18,848 nucleotides of DNA from the NCBI GenBank assembly GCA_035575835.1, contig DATLXM010000121.1:1-18848 (forward strand), written 5' to 3'. This DNA comes from Gaiellasilicea sp035575835. Its GTDB lineage: Bacteria > Actinomycetota > Thermoleophilia > Gaiellales > Gaiellaceae. The position numbers and the translations under genes are program-made. This document shows, one piece after another, positions 1-7,579 of this stretch. Positions within the stretch are counted from its first letter, which is position 1, and every line of letters starts with the position of its first letter. The notes under the pieces are model-generated. The model did not search any database and was not told the DNA's origin. It saw nothing but the letters and a program-made list of their open reading frames with translations.

Positions 1-1718
1 CGGCGGCTGAAGGCGAGGAGCTGGCGGGTCAGCGCGGCAGCCCGTTCCGAGGCGCGCTTGATCTCGATCGCGTCGTCGCGACGCGGGTCGCTCTCCTCGA
101 AGCCCGCGAGCAGGAACTCGGTGTAGCCGCCGATCGCGGTCAGGAGATTGTTGAAGTCGTGGGCGATCCCGCCCGCGAGCCGGCCAACGGCCTCGAGCTT
201 CTGCGAGTGCAGGAGCTGCTCCTGGAGCTCGAGCCGCTCGGTGATGTCCCGGTAGTTCGCGACGACGACCGGGACCCCGTCCTGGATCCGGCGCTGCGCC
301 GTCGCCTCGACCGTGCGCCAGGTTCCGTCCTTGTGCTGGAGCCGTAACTCCATTGGGGGAACATCGGCGCCTGCGAGGATCGCTTCGACGGCCGCCCCGA
401 CCTTCTCCGCGTCGTCCGGATGCAGGAGCCGGAAGCTCTGCGTTCCCACGATCTCGTCGGGGCTCCAGCCGAGCACTCGCTCCACGGCCGGGCTCTCGTA
501 GAGGCTCGTTCCGTAACCGGTGAACACCGAGATCACATCCGAGGCGTTCTCGATCAGCGTCCGGAAGTACTCCTCGCGCTCGCGGAGGAGCTGCTCGCTC
601 TGGCGCTGCTCGGTCACATCCTCGCCGATCGTGACGATCCCGGCCGACTGCCCGGCCTCGTCGACTTCGAGCGTGCTGCTCCAGCGGATGATCCGCCGCT
701 CGCCCGCCCGGGTCAGGAGCACGCTCTCGAAGTGCCGGCGGATCTCGCCGCGGCGCATGCAGTCGAAGTAGTCCTCCCGGACGAGCGGGTCGTCGTCGAA
801 ACGCTCGAACCAGTCGTTGCCTACCACGTCCTCGCGGGACCACCCGGTCAGCTCGAGCAGGAAGTCGTTCGCGAAGGTGACGCGTCCTTCCGCATCGAGC
901 GCCACCGCCACGAGGGAGATAGTCTCGAGGGTGCTCCGGTAGCGCTCTTCGACCCGCCGGCGCTCGGTCACATCCTCGCCGACCGAGACGACTCCGACGA
1001 TCTTCTCGTCGGCGTCGCGCAGGACGGAGTTGCTCAGGGAGATCAGACGCCGCGCGCCGGTCCGGGTGAAGATCTCGCGCTCGACGTGGCGAGGAATGTC
1101 CCCCGTCTCGATCTGGCGCTTGAACGCCTCCCGGACGCCGGGCTCGGGGAGAAAGCGCTCGAACCAGTCTGAGCCGATCGCCTCCTCCCGGCTCCAGCCG
1201 GTCAATTCGAGCAGGAAGTCGTTGGCGAACGTGACGCCGCCCTGGGTGTCGAGCGCAACGGCGAGCAGCGACACATTCTCGAGCGTCTGCCGGAAACGCG
1301 CCTCGAGAACCTGGGACTCGAGCCGGGCGCGATGGGTCTCGGTGATGTCGCGGAAACGCCAGACGCGGCCGACGATCGCGTCGTCGATGCGCTGGGGCGA
1401 CGAGCGTCGCTCGAGAACTCTCCCATCCGTCAGCTCGAGCACGTCGAGGCTCTCGCACTCGAGGTCGGCCAGGATCAGATCGATTCCCGCCCGCAACTGT
1501 TCGACATCGTCGAAGAACGTGCGCGTCATCGGCGTGAGCCGTGACCGCTCACCCACGAGGCCCCCGGCCACTCGTCCCCAGAGCGCCTCCGCCGGCGCGT
1601 TGACCGCGACGACGTTTCCCTCGAGATCGGTGACCATCAGACCCTCGTCGGTCGCGTCGAGCGTCGCTTCCAGAACAGCGATTCGTGCCCGCAGGTCAGA
1701 GATCTGCTTCGGGTCCAT
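1..1718 (-). CDS. Multi-PAS sensor histidine kinase, C-terminus beyond window
   Basis: This is the N-terminal part of a two-component sensor kinase. About 572 residues are visible and the frame is still open at position 1. Translation shows four PAS modules at roughly residues 12-110, 142-259, 260-377 and 380-495, followed by the dimerisation/phosphoacceptor helix. The H-box reads AGGIAHDFNNLL with the phosphoacceptor His at residue 520 (codon 161-159). There is no signal peptide or transmembrane segment, so the protein is probably a soluble cytoplasmic sensor, and its ligand cannot be told. This H-box type is common in orphan and hybrid kinases, so a receiver domain may follow the ATPase domain outside the window. 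The start is uncertain. ATG at 1718 has GGTGAT about 10 nt upstream; an in-frame ATG lies at 1730 and GTGs at 1733 and 1736. The gene is divergent from the 77-residue orphan at 1811. Confidence 0.9.
   Translation of the reverse strand, partial: MDPKQISDLRARIAVLEATLDATDEGLMVTDLEGNVVAVNAPAEALWGRVAGGLVGERSRLTPMTRTFFDDVEQLRAGIDLILADLECESLDVLELTDGRVLERRSSPQRIDDAIVGRVWRFRDITETHRARLESQVLEARFRQTLENVSLLAVALDTQGGVTFANDFLLELTGWSREEAIGSDWFERFLPEPGVREAFKRQIETGDIPRHVEREIFTRTGARRLISLSNSVLRDADEKIVGVVSVGEDVTERRRVEERYRSTLETISLVAVALDAEGRVTFANDFLLELTGWSREDVVGNDWFERFDDDPLVREDYFDCMRRGEIRRHFESVLLTRAGERRIIRWSSTLEVDEAGQSAGIVTIGEDVTEQRQSEQLLREREEYFRTLIENASDVISVFTGYGTSLYESPAVERVLGWSPDEIVGTQSFRLLHPDDAEKVGAAVEAILAGADVPPMELRLQHKDGTWRTVEATAQRRIQDGVPVVVANYRDITERLELQEQLLHSQKLEAVGRLAGGIAHDFNNLLTAIGGYTEFLLAGFEESDPRRDDAIEIKRASERAAALTRQLLAFSR
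588..1295 (-). repeat. Tandem duplication of a 118-residue PAS module
   Basis: PAS modules 2 (1295-942) and 3 (941-588) of the kinase are tandem copies of exactly 118 codons each. They share FANDFLLELTGWSRE and DWFERF at the same register. Similarity also shows at DNA level: 'tcgagcaggaagtcgtt' recurs 354 bp apart near positions 850 and 1205. The copies differ most between the PAS core and the PAC-like end. Confidence 0.85.
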
Positions 1719-1810
1719 CACGAGATCCATCACCACGATTGGTCGGCCGCAGGGATCGAAAATGAAGCCCTCAACCGCCGCCGTCGGCTGCCGATCACCG
1801 GCAAGCAGCA

Positions 1811-2044
1811 ATGAGGTACACGCCCACAGAATACGCCATCCCGGCCTCGCCTCCCAACGAGGTCCTGGCCGAGCTGGACGCCGCCGCGGCCGCTCTCGAC
1901 GAGCTCCGCCTGCGTTCGATCGAGCTCAGCCTCGACATGGACGTCCAGACCGGGCACCTCAGGATCGACCTCGCCGACGGGTACGGAACCCGTGCTCTCA
2001 CTCCGACTGAGCTCTTCGAGTTGCTCGCCTCGCCCGACTTGTAG
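1811..2044 (+). CDS. Small conserved-looking acidic protein of unknown function (77 aa)
   Basis: I do not recognise this protein. Codon use supports a real gene: nearly every third position is G or C after the first few codons, and the sequence is acidic and well mixed, unlike the Arg/Ser-rich antisense frames. The middle (about residues 16-38) is a predicted amphipathic helix, NEVLAELDAAAAALDELRLR, followed by alternating residues suggesting a short beta hairpin (LSLDMDVQTGHLRIDL) and a Leu-rich end. No signal peptide, cysteine pair or metal motif is visible. It could be a small helix-hairpin adaptor, but that is a guess. It lies between the divergent kinase and the flavin oxidase. Its TAG stop forms part of a TAGGCT hexamer just before the oxidase start. 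No strong ribosome binding site was seen before the ATG. Confidence 0.65.
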   Translation: MRYTPTEYAIPASPPNEVLAELDAAAAALDELRLRSIELSLDMDVQTGHLRIDLADGYGTRALTPTELFELLASPDL

Positions 2045-2047
2045 GCT
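2042..2047 (+). promoter_or_regulatory. Putative -10 element (TAGGCT) for the flavin oxidase
   Basis: TAGGCT lies 6 nt before the GTG start at 2054 and overlaps the TAG stop of the upstream small gene. No Shine-Dalgarno sequence fits in between. This spacing is typical of actinobacterial TAnnnT -10 elements driving leaderless transcripts. Inferred from sequence and position only. Confidence 0.4.
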
Positions 2048-2053
2048 CACCCC

Positions 2054-3114
2054 GTGGACGCCGAGGTCGTCGTGGTGGGTGCCGGCGTGATGGGCCTCGC
2101 CACAGCCCGTGCCCTGGCCCGCGCCGGACGAGACGTCGTCCTCCTCGAGCAGTTCCAGGTCGGACACGACCGCGGCTCGAGTCACGGTGGCTCCCGCATC
2201 TTCCGGCTTTCGTACCCGGATCCGCAATGGGTGCGGCTTGCCCACGAGGCTCTGCCGCTCTGGCGCGAGCTCGAAGCCGAGGCCGGGGTGACGCTGCTCG
2301 AGCAGCACGGCTCGCTCGATCTCGGGGACTGGGAGCCGAACCGCGCCGCGCGCTCAAGGCCAACGGGATCGCGTGCGAGATCCTCGACGCGGCCGAGATC
2401 GAGCGCCGCTTCCCGCTTCGCGTCGCGAAAGGCGAAACAGGGCTGTGGGAGCCGACCGGAGGGATCGTCCGCGCCGACCTCGCGCTGACTGCTCTTCGGG
2501 ACAGCGCTCTCGCCTCAGGTGCTCATCTTCGTGAGGGGAGCGTCGTGACGGCGCTCGAGCACGAGCCCGACGCCGTGCTCGTCACCTGCGCGAGCTTCTC
2601 GCTGCGCGCCGCGACCGTCGTCATCACGGCCGGCGCTTGGGCGCGTGATCTACTCGCGCCGCTCGGGTTCGAGCTCGGCGTCGTCTCAACCCGGGAGACA
2701 GTGTCGTACTTCACGCTCGACCACGGCGGAGGTCTGCCGTCGCTGATCGACCCGGTCGAGGGCCGCGGCCCCGGCCAGCTCGGTTACGCGCTCGCCGCAC
2801 CCGGGGTCGGGCTCAAGGCGGGGATCCACCACACCGGGCCGCCGACCGATCCCGACGAGCCAGGCGTCCCGGACGAGGAGCTCGCCGCCTGGACCGCGGA
2901 CTGGATCGAACGCCGCTTTCGTGGTGCCGCGCGCACGGGGCTCCCGGAGACGTGCATCTACACGAACACGCCCGACGAGAGCTTCGTCCTCCAGCACGTC
3001 GGTCGCGTCGTCGTCGGCTCCGCCTGCAGCGGCCATGGCTTCAAGTTCGCGCCGGTTATCGGGGAGAGGCTCGCGGCACTGGCTAGCGGAAGAGGTCTCG
3101 CTCCGGCGGCATGA
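2054..3114 (+). CDS. FAD-dependent oxidoreductase, sarcosine oxidase / N-methyl amino acid oxidase type, frameshifted
   Basis: The DAO-superfamily enzyme would oxidise a secondary or N-methyl amine with O2 in the cytoplasm. It is split between two frames. The first, from GTG 2054, gives the FAD-binding dinucleotide fold VVVGAGVMGLATARALARAG and the family motif GSSHGGSRIFR. The second, from about 2350 to the TGA at 3114, continues with ALKANGIACEILDAAEIERR, the substrate domain, CIYTNTPDE and SGHGFKFAPVIGERL. The Cys before YTNTPDE matches the position of covalent flavin attachment in monomeric sarcosine oxidase. The break lies in the GC-only run at 2341-2353 and equals two extra bases or one missing base. 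Restored, the protein is about 352 residues against about 370-390 usual. Without correction the first frame stops at 2488. This is either a real pseudogene or an indel error. Its 3' end overlaps that of the convergent cofE by 32 bp. Confidence 0.8.
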
Positions 3115-3826
3115 CGAGGTCGCGGCCGCTGCCCGCGCCGGCGGCATCGACTCCTCTGATCACGGCCGCAGGGACTCGTTCGAGCTTCCCCATCACGAGC
3201 TCGGCCGCGCTCGCGAGCTCGTCGGCCCGCGCGACCAGGGTTGCGTGGAGCTCGTAGCCGGCAGCGTCGAGACGACCGTTGAGGTCGAGCAGCGCCGTCA
3301 GCCCGGCAACACCGAGCGCGACCTCCGTCGTCCCCTGGCGCCAGGCGCGGCCGAACGAGTCGCTCACGATCACGCCGACCTCGCGGCCGGTGCCCTCGCG
3401 GAGCCCGTCCCGGATGCGCGCCGCCGAAGCGTCCGGGTCGAGCGGCAGCAGGATCAGCGTCCCCTCGCCCTTGGCGTTCGACGCGTCCACGCCCGCCGAG
3501 GCGCACACGAATCCGTGGTGGGTCTCGGAGATCACGAGCGGTGGTCGCGAGCGGACGACCCGGGCGGACTCGTCCAGGATCACCTGGACGTGGCGCGGGT
3601 CGCGATCGCCCGCGAGCTCGACCGCCCGCAAGCTCGCGACGACATCCTCGAGCCGGACGATCCGTCCCTCCGACTTGGAGACGATCTTCTGGGCAACGAC
3701 GACGACGTCCCCGTCCTCGAATCCTCCCGCCCGCTCCGACGCAGCTTCGAGCAGCACCGCCAGGTCGTCCCCGGCCTCGACCTCGGGGATCCCCCGCAGG
3801 CCGAAGACCCGCACCTCGTCGGTCAC
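3083..3826 (-). CDS. cofE: Coenzyme F420-0:L-glutamate ligase (CofE/FbiB N-domain family)
   Basis: CofE adds glutamate residues to F420-0 using GTP and a divalent metal, in the cytoplasm. The 247-residue product shows the family pattern: GLRGIPEVEAGDDL at the start, VVVVAQKIVSKSEGR near residue 45, the HHGFVCASAGVDASNA region, and SDSFGRAWRQGTTEVALGVA followed by ADELASAAELVMGK. It is a stand-alone ligase of the archaeal size. Mycobacterial FbiB carries an extra C-terminal nitroreductase-like domain, which is absent here. The GTG start at 3826 was chosen because it overlaps the npdG stop as GTGA and begins at the conserved sequence; the frame stays open to 3949 but adds only Arg-rich antisense residues. 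It is the last gene of the cofC-cofD-npdG-cofE operon. Confidence 0.93.
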   Translation of the reverse strand: MTDEVRVFGLRGIPEVEAGDDLAVLLEAASERAGGFEDGDVVVVAQKIVSKSEGRIVRLEDVVASLRAVELAGDRDPRHVQVILDESARVVRSRPPLVISETHHGFVCASAGVDASNAKGEGTLILLPLDPDASAARIRDGLREGTGREVGVIVSDSFGRAWRQGTTEVALGVAGLTALLDLNGRLDAAGYELHATLVARADELASAAELVMGKLERVPAAVIRGVDAAGAGSGRDLVMPPERDLFR

Positions 3827-4458
3827 TGCCCGTTCTTGTTGGGGAGCCCGGTGACGCGGAGTCCGGCGTGTGCCTTGTAGCGCTTGTTCACGTTCACGAT
3901 CACGGCGGTCATCCCCTCGAGCGCGCGGGCGCTCGCGAGCGGTCCGCAATCGACCGCGTTGCCGGAGACGAGCTTCGAGGCGAGCTCCAGCGCGAGTTGC
4001 TTCGCGTCGGCGTCGTCCCCACAGACGAGCGCGTCCTCGTCGGGTGGCTCGGCGAGGTTGGCTGCGGCGAGGGAATGCAGCCCGGCGACGACCGGCCCGT
4101 CGAGCTCGTCCTGGATCCGCTGCGCGATCGAGGTCGTCTCGGAGGTCGGCTTCACTCCACCGGGGCCGAAGGAGAGCTCGGCGGCGACGGAGAGGACGGG
4201 CGTGGCGCCGATCGCAGTGCGCAACTCGCGCGCGGTCACGACCGCTGCCTCGGCCTTGACGGCGAGAAGGACGAGGTCGACCCCGGCGACGGCGTCCTCG
4301 TTCGCGGCGCCCTCCATCCCGAGCGGCTCGGCCGCCTCGCGGGCGCGAGCGGCGTCGCGCGAGCCGATCACGACCTCGATCCCGACCTCGGCAAGGCGCT
4401 TCGCGACCGCGGCCCCGAAGCTGCCGGTTCCCCCCACGACGGCGACCTTCAGCGTCAT
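3823..4458 (-). CDS. npdG: NADPH-dependent F420 reductase
   Basis: The 211-residue protein matches F420:NADP+ oxidoreductases (Fno/NpdG family), which pass hydride between NADPH and F420. The N-terminal Rossmann loop is VGGTGSFGAAVAKRLA, followed by IGSRDAARA at the end of the second strand; the Ser-Arg there is typical of enzymes that recognise the NADP phosphate. Further family features are LLAVKAEA, a segment holding LSVAAELSFGPGG, GLHSLAAANL, and a C-terminal helix with GMTAVIVNVNKRYKAHAGLR. The gene overlaps cofD upstream (ATGA at 4458-4455) and cofE downstream (GTGA at 3826-3823). Placement between two cofactor-building genes suggests that F420 is made and reduced in step. The direction in vivo (probably supply of F420H2) is inference. 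Confidence 0.92.
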   Translation of the reverse strand: MTLKVAVVGGTGSFGAAVAKRLAEVGIEVVIGSRDAARAREAAEPLGMEGAANEDAVAGVDLVLLAVKAEAAVVTARELRTAIGATPVLSVAAELSFGPGGVKPTSETTSIAQRIQDELDGPVVAGLHSLAAANLAEPPDEDALVCGDDADAKQLALELASKLVSGNAVDCGPLASARALEGMTAVIVNVNKRYKAHAGLRVTGLPNKNGQ

Positions 4459-5357
4459 GCCGCGGCGAGCACCGTCTCGGCGAGCCGGCGCGACGCCGCG
4501 AGATCGGTCATCAGGGTCCGGGTGACGACCGCACGGACTGCGAGCGGCCCGGTGGGATCCGCCTCGTCGACGACGAGCGCGTCGATCAGCCCCTCGTAGC
4601 AGGAGGCGACGTGCGCGGGTGTCGTGCCACCGGCCATCCGGGTGAGCATACGGTCGGCAGGGCCCTTGACTGCGCGGCCGCCGACGAGGGGGCTGACCGC
4701 CAGGCAGGGCGCCCGCCGCGCCGCGAGGGCAGCGCGGATCTCCGGCACCGCGAGGATCGGCCAGATGCTCACGTAGGGGTTGCTGGGCGCGATCACGATC
4801 GCGTCGGCCTCGTCGAGGGCGGCCCGCACGCCCGGCGCCGCCGTGGCCTCCCCGACGAAGCGAACCGCGTCGACCTCGTCACGATGGCCACGCCCCACGA
4901 ACCATTCCTGGAACTGGAAGCTGCCGGCTGCCGTGTCGATCCACGTGCGCAGTCGATCGTCGGTCGCAGGCAGAAGCGTCGATTCGATCCCCGCCGCCTG
5001 CGCGAGGCGTTGGGTGACCGCCGAGAGCGGCTCGCCCGCGCGGAGCGCCTGCGTGCGGACGAGGTGAAGCCCGAGATCTCGGTCGCCGAGCCGAAACCAG
5101 TCCTCCCCCCCGAGCTCGGTCACGGTTTCGAGCGCGTGCCAGCTCTCGTCTGCCCGCCCCCAGCCGCGTTCCTCGTCGTTCAGGCCCGCGAGCGCGTAGA
5201 GGATGCTGTCGAGGTCCGGGGAGACGGACATTCCGAGCACCTCGACGTCGTCGCCCACGTTGCCGATCACGGTCACTGTCGCGGGATCGACCGCTGCGAC
5301 GAGGCCGCGCGCAAACCGGGCGCCGCCGACTCCACCGGAGAGGAGCGCGACCTTCAC
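4455..5357 (-). CDS. cofD: 2-phospho-L-lactate transferase (CofD/FbiA)
   Basis: CofD joins the nucleotide-activated phospholactate or phosphoenolpyruvate unit to the deazaflavin Fo, giving F420-0 or its dehydro form. The 300-residue length fits the family. Recognisable blocks are the N-terminal ALLSGGVGGARFARGL, then NVGDDVEVLGMSVSPDLDSI, the central LVRTQALRAGEPLS, SFQFQEWFV, and APSNPYVSIWPIL with VGGRAVKGPADRM towards the C-terminus. The ATG at 5357 overlaps the cofC stop as ATGA, and its own stop overlaps the npdG ATG, so translation is probably coupled through the operon. No Fo synthase gene (cofG/cofH or fbiC) lies in this window, so that step must be encoded elsewhere. Confidence 0.95.
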   Translation of the reverse strand: MKVALLSGGVGGARFARGLVAAVDPATVTVIGNVGDDVEVLGMSVSPDLDSILYALAGLNDEERGWGRADESWHALETVTELGGEDWFRLGDRDLGLHLVRTQALRAGEPLSAVTQRLAQAAGIESTLLPATDDRLRTWIDTAAGSFQFQEWFVGRGHRDEVDAVRFVGEATAAPGVRAALDEADAIVIAPSNPYVSIWPILAVPEIRAALAARRAPCLAVSPLVGGRAVKGPADRMLTRMAGGTTPAHVASCYEGLIDALVVDEADPTGPLAVRAVVTRTLMTDLAASRRLAETVLAAA

Positions 5358-5953
5358 AGTGCTCGCAGCAACCCGAGCGCGGCCTGGGTGCGCGGGCCGG
5401 CCCGAACGGCGAGCCGGTCGAGGTCGGCCCGGGTGTCGACGTCGTCGATCAAGTTCGGGATGGCCGCGGGCGCGACCTCGTACCGGAGGGAGACCGCGTG
5501 CTCGCGGAAGCGAGCCGCGCTACCGGCACCGTAGAGCGGGGCGAAGAGCTGTGGCCGGGGCAGCGCGAGCGCGTTCGTCGTCCCGTCGTCCGCCTCGACG
5601 AACCCGAAAGCCCCGAGCTCGGCCGCGCCCGCAAAGGTCCGGAGGTCTTGGGGGACGACGCAGGGGAGATCGGCGTTGATCACGAGGACGGGCTTGTCCG
5701 GAAGCTCGGCGAGGCCGGCTGCGACGGCGCCGCCCTGACCGCCACCGGGATCGACGACGTGCTCGGCTCCGAGTTCCCGCGCGAGGTCAACGGCGTCGGG
5801 ATCCTCGGTGACGAGGAGGGCGCGGTCGGTCGCGACACAGGCGGTCAGGACGTCGCCGAGCATCGCCAGCGCGAGCTGGGCGCGCAGGTCTTCTGGGGCG
5901 TCGATCCGGCGCTTGCCGGACAGGCCTCGGAACGGGACGACGATTGGCGCCAT
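5354..5953 (-). CDS. cofC: 2-phospho-L-lactate (or phosphoenolpyruvate) guanylyltransferase, CofC/FbiD
   Basis: CofC activates a three-carbon phosphate with GTP to supply CofD. In mycobacteria the homologue FbiD uses phosphoenolpyruvate rather than phospholactate, and an actinobacterial enzyme may do the same. The 199-residue product begins MAPIVVPFRGLSGKRR, a nucleotidyltransferase loop with the conserved Lys-Arg, and continues with VINADLPCVVPQDL (the Asp of the metal site), DDGTTNALALP and RFREHA near the C-terminus. ATG 5953 was chosen because it begins at the conserved first strand; the open frame up to 6022 adds residues unlike the family. It heads the F420 operon and diverges from the polX-like gene at 5977, with only 23 bp between the start codons. 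Confidence 0.92.
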   Translation of the reverse strand: MAPIVVPFRGLSGKRRIDAPEDLRAQLALAMLGDVLTACVATDRALLVTEDPDAVDLARELGAEHVVDPGGGQGGAVAAGLAELPDKPVLVINADLPCVVPQDLRTFAGAAELGAFGFVEADDGTTNALALPRPQLFAPLYGAGSAARFREHAVSLRYEVAPAAIPNLIDDVDTRADLDRLAVRAGPRTQAALGLLRAL

Positions 5954-5963
5954 GACTGACGAG

Positions 5964-5969
5964 AGACTA
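5964..5969 (-). promoter_or_regulatory. Putative -10 element (TAGTCT) of the F420 operon
   Basis: On the minus strand TAGTCT stands 10 nt before the cofC ATG at 5953, within the 23-bp divergent gap to the polX-like gene. It fits TAnnnT and the TAGnCT pattern seen at other operon heads in this window. No matching hexamer was seen for the plus-strand gene. Confidence 0.35.
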
Positions 5970-5976
5970 TGCGCGT

Positions 5977-7579
5977 GTGGACAACGCCACGCTCGCAGAG
6001 CGCCTGGAGGCCTTCGCGGCACTGCTCGACCTGAACGGCTCGAGCTACTACACGGTGCGCGCCTACCGCCCGTGCGGCCGAGCTGATCCGCGCCACGCCG
6101 GCAGACGTGGCCAGGCTTGTCAGCAGCGGCCAGGTGCGGGCGCTCAAGGGAGTCGGGCCCGGGATCGAGGGACGGCTGCGCGAGCTCGTGGAGACGGGGG
6201 AGCTGGCCGAGCTGCGCGAGCTCGAGGCGGAGGTGATGCCGGAGCTCGTGGGGGTCGGGCGGCTCCTCGGGCTCTCGCCGAAGCGAATGCGCGAGCTCGG
6301 CAGGGCGCTCGAGGTGCGCACGCTCGCTGGGCTGCGCGAGGCGGTCGACGCGGGCCGGATCGAGACGGTCGCCGGGATCGGGCCGAAGACCGCGGCGAAG
6401 ATCCGTAGTCGCCTCGCGGAAGCCATGACCGCCGGGCCGCGACAGGGGATGACCCTGAATCGGGCCCGGACCGTCGTGGGCGAGATCGCGGCGGCGCTCG
6501 GCGGCGAGCCGGCGGGGGATCCGCGCCGGTGGAGCGAGCTGTCGACGAGGTTCGCGGTCGTCGTACAGAGTGACGCTGCGTTACTCGCGTTGGAGGAGCT
6601 CCCCCAGATCGTCTCCGTGCTGGAGCGGGACGAGCGGCGCGCGGTCGGGGTGACGGTCGAAGGCGTGCCTGTCGAGGTCGTAGCTGCGTCCCCCGAGAGC
6701 TTCGGTACCGCCCTCCTCCGAGCCACCGGCTCACCCGAGTACGTCGCCTGTCTCGGCGACCTGCCCGACGCACCGACGGAGGCCGAGGTGTTCGCGGCTC
6801 TCGGGCGATCGTTCCGCCCGCCCGAGCTGCGGGAGCTCGGCGTCGAGGATCCGCCGGACGACCTGGTCGGCCTCGCTGACATTCGCGGCGACCTTCACGT
6901 CCACTCGACCGCCTCCGACGGCAAGGCGTCCGTGCTCGAGATGGGCGTCGCCGCGCGCGAGCTGGGGTACGAGTACCTGGCGATCTGCGATCACACGAAG
7001 GCGGTTCGCGTCGTCGAAGGTCTCGATGCGGATGGCCTACGGCGCCAGGCCGACGAGATCGCCGCCGCGAACGAGGAGCTCGCGCCGTTCCGGATCCTGC
7101 GCGGGAGCGAGTGCGACATCCTCCCGGACGGGTCGCTCGACCTCCCCGCGGATGTGCTCGCCGAGCTCGACTGGGTGCAGATCAGCCTCCACGCCGGCCA
7201 GCGCTGGGGACGGGAGGCGCTGACCGACCGGGTGCTCGAGGCCATGCGGCATCCGGCCGCGGCGTGCCTCTCGCATCCGAAGGGGCGGATCCTCAACCAC
7301 CGGCCGGAGAACGCCCTCGATCTCGATCGCGTCTTCGAGGTCGCGCTGGAGACCGGGGTCGCGCTCGAGGTGAACGGCCTGCCCGACCGGCTCGACCTCT
7401 CGGGGGAGCACGTGCGGCGCGCGCTCGCGGCCGGCGTGAAGATCGTCTGCTCGACCGATGCCCACTCCACCCGCGGGCTCGGCGGGATGCAGCTCTCGGT
7501 CGCGACCGCACGGCGCGGAGGCGCCCGGCGCCGCGACGTGCTCAACACCCGTCCGCTCAGCGAGCTACGACGCCGCTAG
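5977..7579 (+). CDS. PolX-family protein with intact PHP domain and degenerate polymerase domain, frameshifted
   Basis: The protein has the order of bacterial PolX: N-terminal helical domain with helix-hairpin-helix motifs (VGPGIEGRL and IGPKTAAKI), a palm region, then a C-terminal PHP phosphoesterase. The PHP metal ligands all appear: HVHST, CDHTK, GSECDIL, SLHAG, LSHPKGR and STDAHS. The palm looks dead. Where PolX proteins carry GSxRRG and an Asp-x-Asp pair, this one reads GDPRRW and RFAVVVQS (codons 6548-6571), and the third Asp is replaced by Glu (6674-6676). A nuclease or structural role in repair is therefore likelier than DNA synthesis; that is inference. The N-terminus from GTG 5977 runs to VRAYR, after which one extra C in CCC (6069-6071) shifts the frame. 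Removing it gives about 533 residues; PolX is usually about 570. The TAG stop lies in CTAG shared with the convergent gene. Confidence 0.85.

Noticed and set aside
1719..1900. In-frame extension of the kinase upstream of 1718
   Set aside because: The frame stays open and contains GFIFDPCGRPIVVMD, which looks partly plausible, but it lacks a convincing start with a ribosome binding site and would run antisense into the 77-residue gene.
420..2010. Long open frames on the plus strand opposite the sensor kinase
   Set aside because: Their products are Arg-, Ser- and Ala-rich without domains, while the minus strand gives clear PAS and H-box sequence. Long antisense frames are expected at this GC content.
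3541..4599. 352-residue open frame on the plus strand opposite cofE, npdG and cofD
   Set aside because: Low-complexity Arg/Pro/Gly-rich product. The opposite strand encodes three recognisable F420 proteins over the same bases.
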